Source: Maritimibacter alkaliphilus (GTDB taxonomy: Bacteria > Pseudomonadota > Alphaproteobacteria > Rhodobacterales > Rhodobacteraceae). Taken from it: DNA of 64,000 nucleotides. How positions within the stretch are numbered: position 1 is the first letter of the stretch; each line of letters begins with the position of its first letter. The stretch covers positions 310,001 to 374,000 of the forward strand of contig NZ_JAHVIT010000001.1 in assembly GCF_019801605.1 (NCBI RefSeq), written 5' to 3'. A program made the position numbers and the translations under genes. Below are positions 63,325 through 64,000 of this stretch, one piece after another. The notes below the pieces were generated by a model. The model saw nothing but the letters and a program-made list of their open reading frames with translations, searched no databases and was not told the DNA's origin.

Positions 63325-64000
63325 GGCGTGCCCTCCTTGCGGGGATCGTAGGCGTGGCCGTCGCGCCACGCCTCCATGAAGCGGGCGAGGTCGTCATCGA
63401 CCTCCCCGGGCAGGGCGATGCGCAACTCGATCCGCTGGTCGCCCGGCGGACGGCCCGCCGCCGCGATGCCGCGGCCCTTCAGCCGCAGGATACGCCCGCT
63501 GCTGGTGCCGCGGGGCACGGTCACCTTGACCGGACCGGCGATGGTCGGCGCCTCGATCTTGGCCCCCAGCACGGCCTCGTAGAGGGTGATCGGCAGGCTG
63601 ATGACGATGTCGTCGCCCTCGCGGGTGAAGACCGGGTGCGGGCGGATCGAGAGCGTCACATAGGCGTCGCCGGGATCGCCGCCGCCATGGCCCGGGCCGC
63701 CCTTGCCGCGCAGACGCAGGGTCTGGCCCTCGTGCACGCCGCGGGGGATCTTCACCTCGAGGCCGCCACCGCCGGGCAGGGTGATCCGCATCGACCCGCC
63801 GTTGGCCGCGTCGAGGAACGGCACCTCGAGGGCGTAATGCGCATCCTCGCCGCGCGCCCGGTAGGCATGGCTGCGGAAGGAGGCGCCCTCGCGCCCGCCG
63901 TGGCGGCGCAGGAACTCGGCAAAGATGTCCTGCTCGTCGCCGAAGCCCTCGTAGCGCGGGCCCTGCCGGTAGGGATTGTCCGGCTGTTCGGCGAAGTCGC
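63321..64000 (-). CDS. CbpA-type DnaJ protein, C-terminal part
   Basis: 225 residues visible; the gene continues past the right edge, so the J domain is missing. The C-terminal DnaJ peptide-binding domains are clear: 'LEVPFLDAANGGSMRITLPGGGGLEVKIPRGVHEGQTLRLRGKGGPGHGGGDPGDAYVTLSI' (in parts: 'IPRGVHEGQTLRLRGKG' and 'GDPGDAYV') and 'VPRGTSSGRILRLKGRGI'. There are no Cys-rich zinc motifs, so it is CbpA/DnaJB-like rather than DnaJ. It works with Hsp70 in protein folding under stress. Confidence 0.9.
   Translation of the reverse strand, partial: DFAEQPDNPYRQGPRYEGFGDEQDIFAEFLRRHGGREGASFRSHAYRARGEDAHYALEVPFLDAANGGSMRITLPGGGGLEVKIPRGVHEGQTLRLRGKGGPGHGGGDPGDAYVTLSIRPHPVFTREGDDIVISLPITLYEAVLGAKIEAPTIAGPVKVTVPRGTSSGRILRLKGRGIAAAGRPPGDQRIELRIALPGEVDDDLARFMEAWRDGHAYDPRKEGTP

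Overview
This window looks like chromosomal core and near-core sequence of a marine-type alphaproteobacterium, most likely family Rhodobacteraceae/Roseobacteraceae. The evidence is the high GC content, the gene-order blocks tolR-tolA-tolB-pal-cpoB-tilS-ftsH and ctaC-ctaB-ctaG-ctaE-surf1-thrC-M16 peptidase, Flp pilins of the 'AVTVDW' type, FNR- and CtrA-like sites, and protein-level resemblance throughout. I see no insertion sequence, prophage, integrase or CRISPR array. Genes are tightly packed and many are translationally coupled (ATGA, GTGA or TGATG overlaps).

Layout: 1-5472 is the Tol-Pal envelope cluster plus tilS. 5554-9142 holds ftsH, a trans-aconitate-methyltransferase-like gene, a MOSC-domain protein and a possible 24-aa membrane peptide. 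9269-11308 holds fhs, chorismate mutase and a clean terminator. 11452-15165 (minus) is a DNA-repair-type unit (Lhr-like helicase, PdeM nuclease, hotdog thioesterase). 15315-17750 is a divergent MarR regulator/MFS exporter pair with a perfect operator palindrome between the genes. 18235-32305 is the largest accessory block: a Tad (Flp) pilus locus (prepilin peptidase, two TPR lipoproteins, TadC, TadB, CpaF, CpaE, an OmpA lipoprotein, secretin, CpaB, two Flp pilins) with an AAA+ ATPase and a polytopic membrane protein beside it. 32673-33539 is a lytic transglycosylase. 33819-39831 (minus) holds a two-subunit CoA-transferase, topA and dprA. 39943-49113 holds tldD and, divergently, the cytochrome aa3 oxidase assembly operon running into threonine synthase, an M16 peptidase and an acetyltransferase. 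49595-51934 holds a secreted metallo-beta-lactamase-fold protein and an FAD-linked oxidase. 52059-55157 holds a DegT aminotransferase, an inositol-monophosphatase-like enzyme and a rhomboid protease, followed by tRNA-Leu(TAA). 55669-62940 holds an RTX protein, a diheme cytochrome c and an RND efflux pair. 62992-64000 holds a CbpM-like modulator and a truncated CbpA-type DnaJ protein.

The points most worth follow-up are: the Tad locus, in which an OmpA-domain lipoprotein sits in the usual CpaD position and an uncharacterised AAA+ ATPase/GT-C-like membrane protein pair sits next door; a four-copy dispersed repeat that always lies just 3' of a stop codon in one polarity; and several well-formed regulatory sites (MarR operator, FNR-like box, LexA-like box, CtrA-like inverted repeat). 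Function calls rest on motif recognition by eye. No database search or folding program was run, and starts were chosen from Shine-Dalgarno sites, overlaps and family N-termini.
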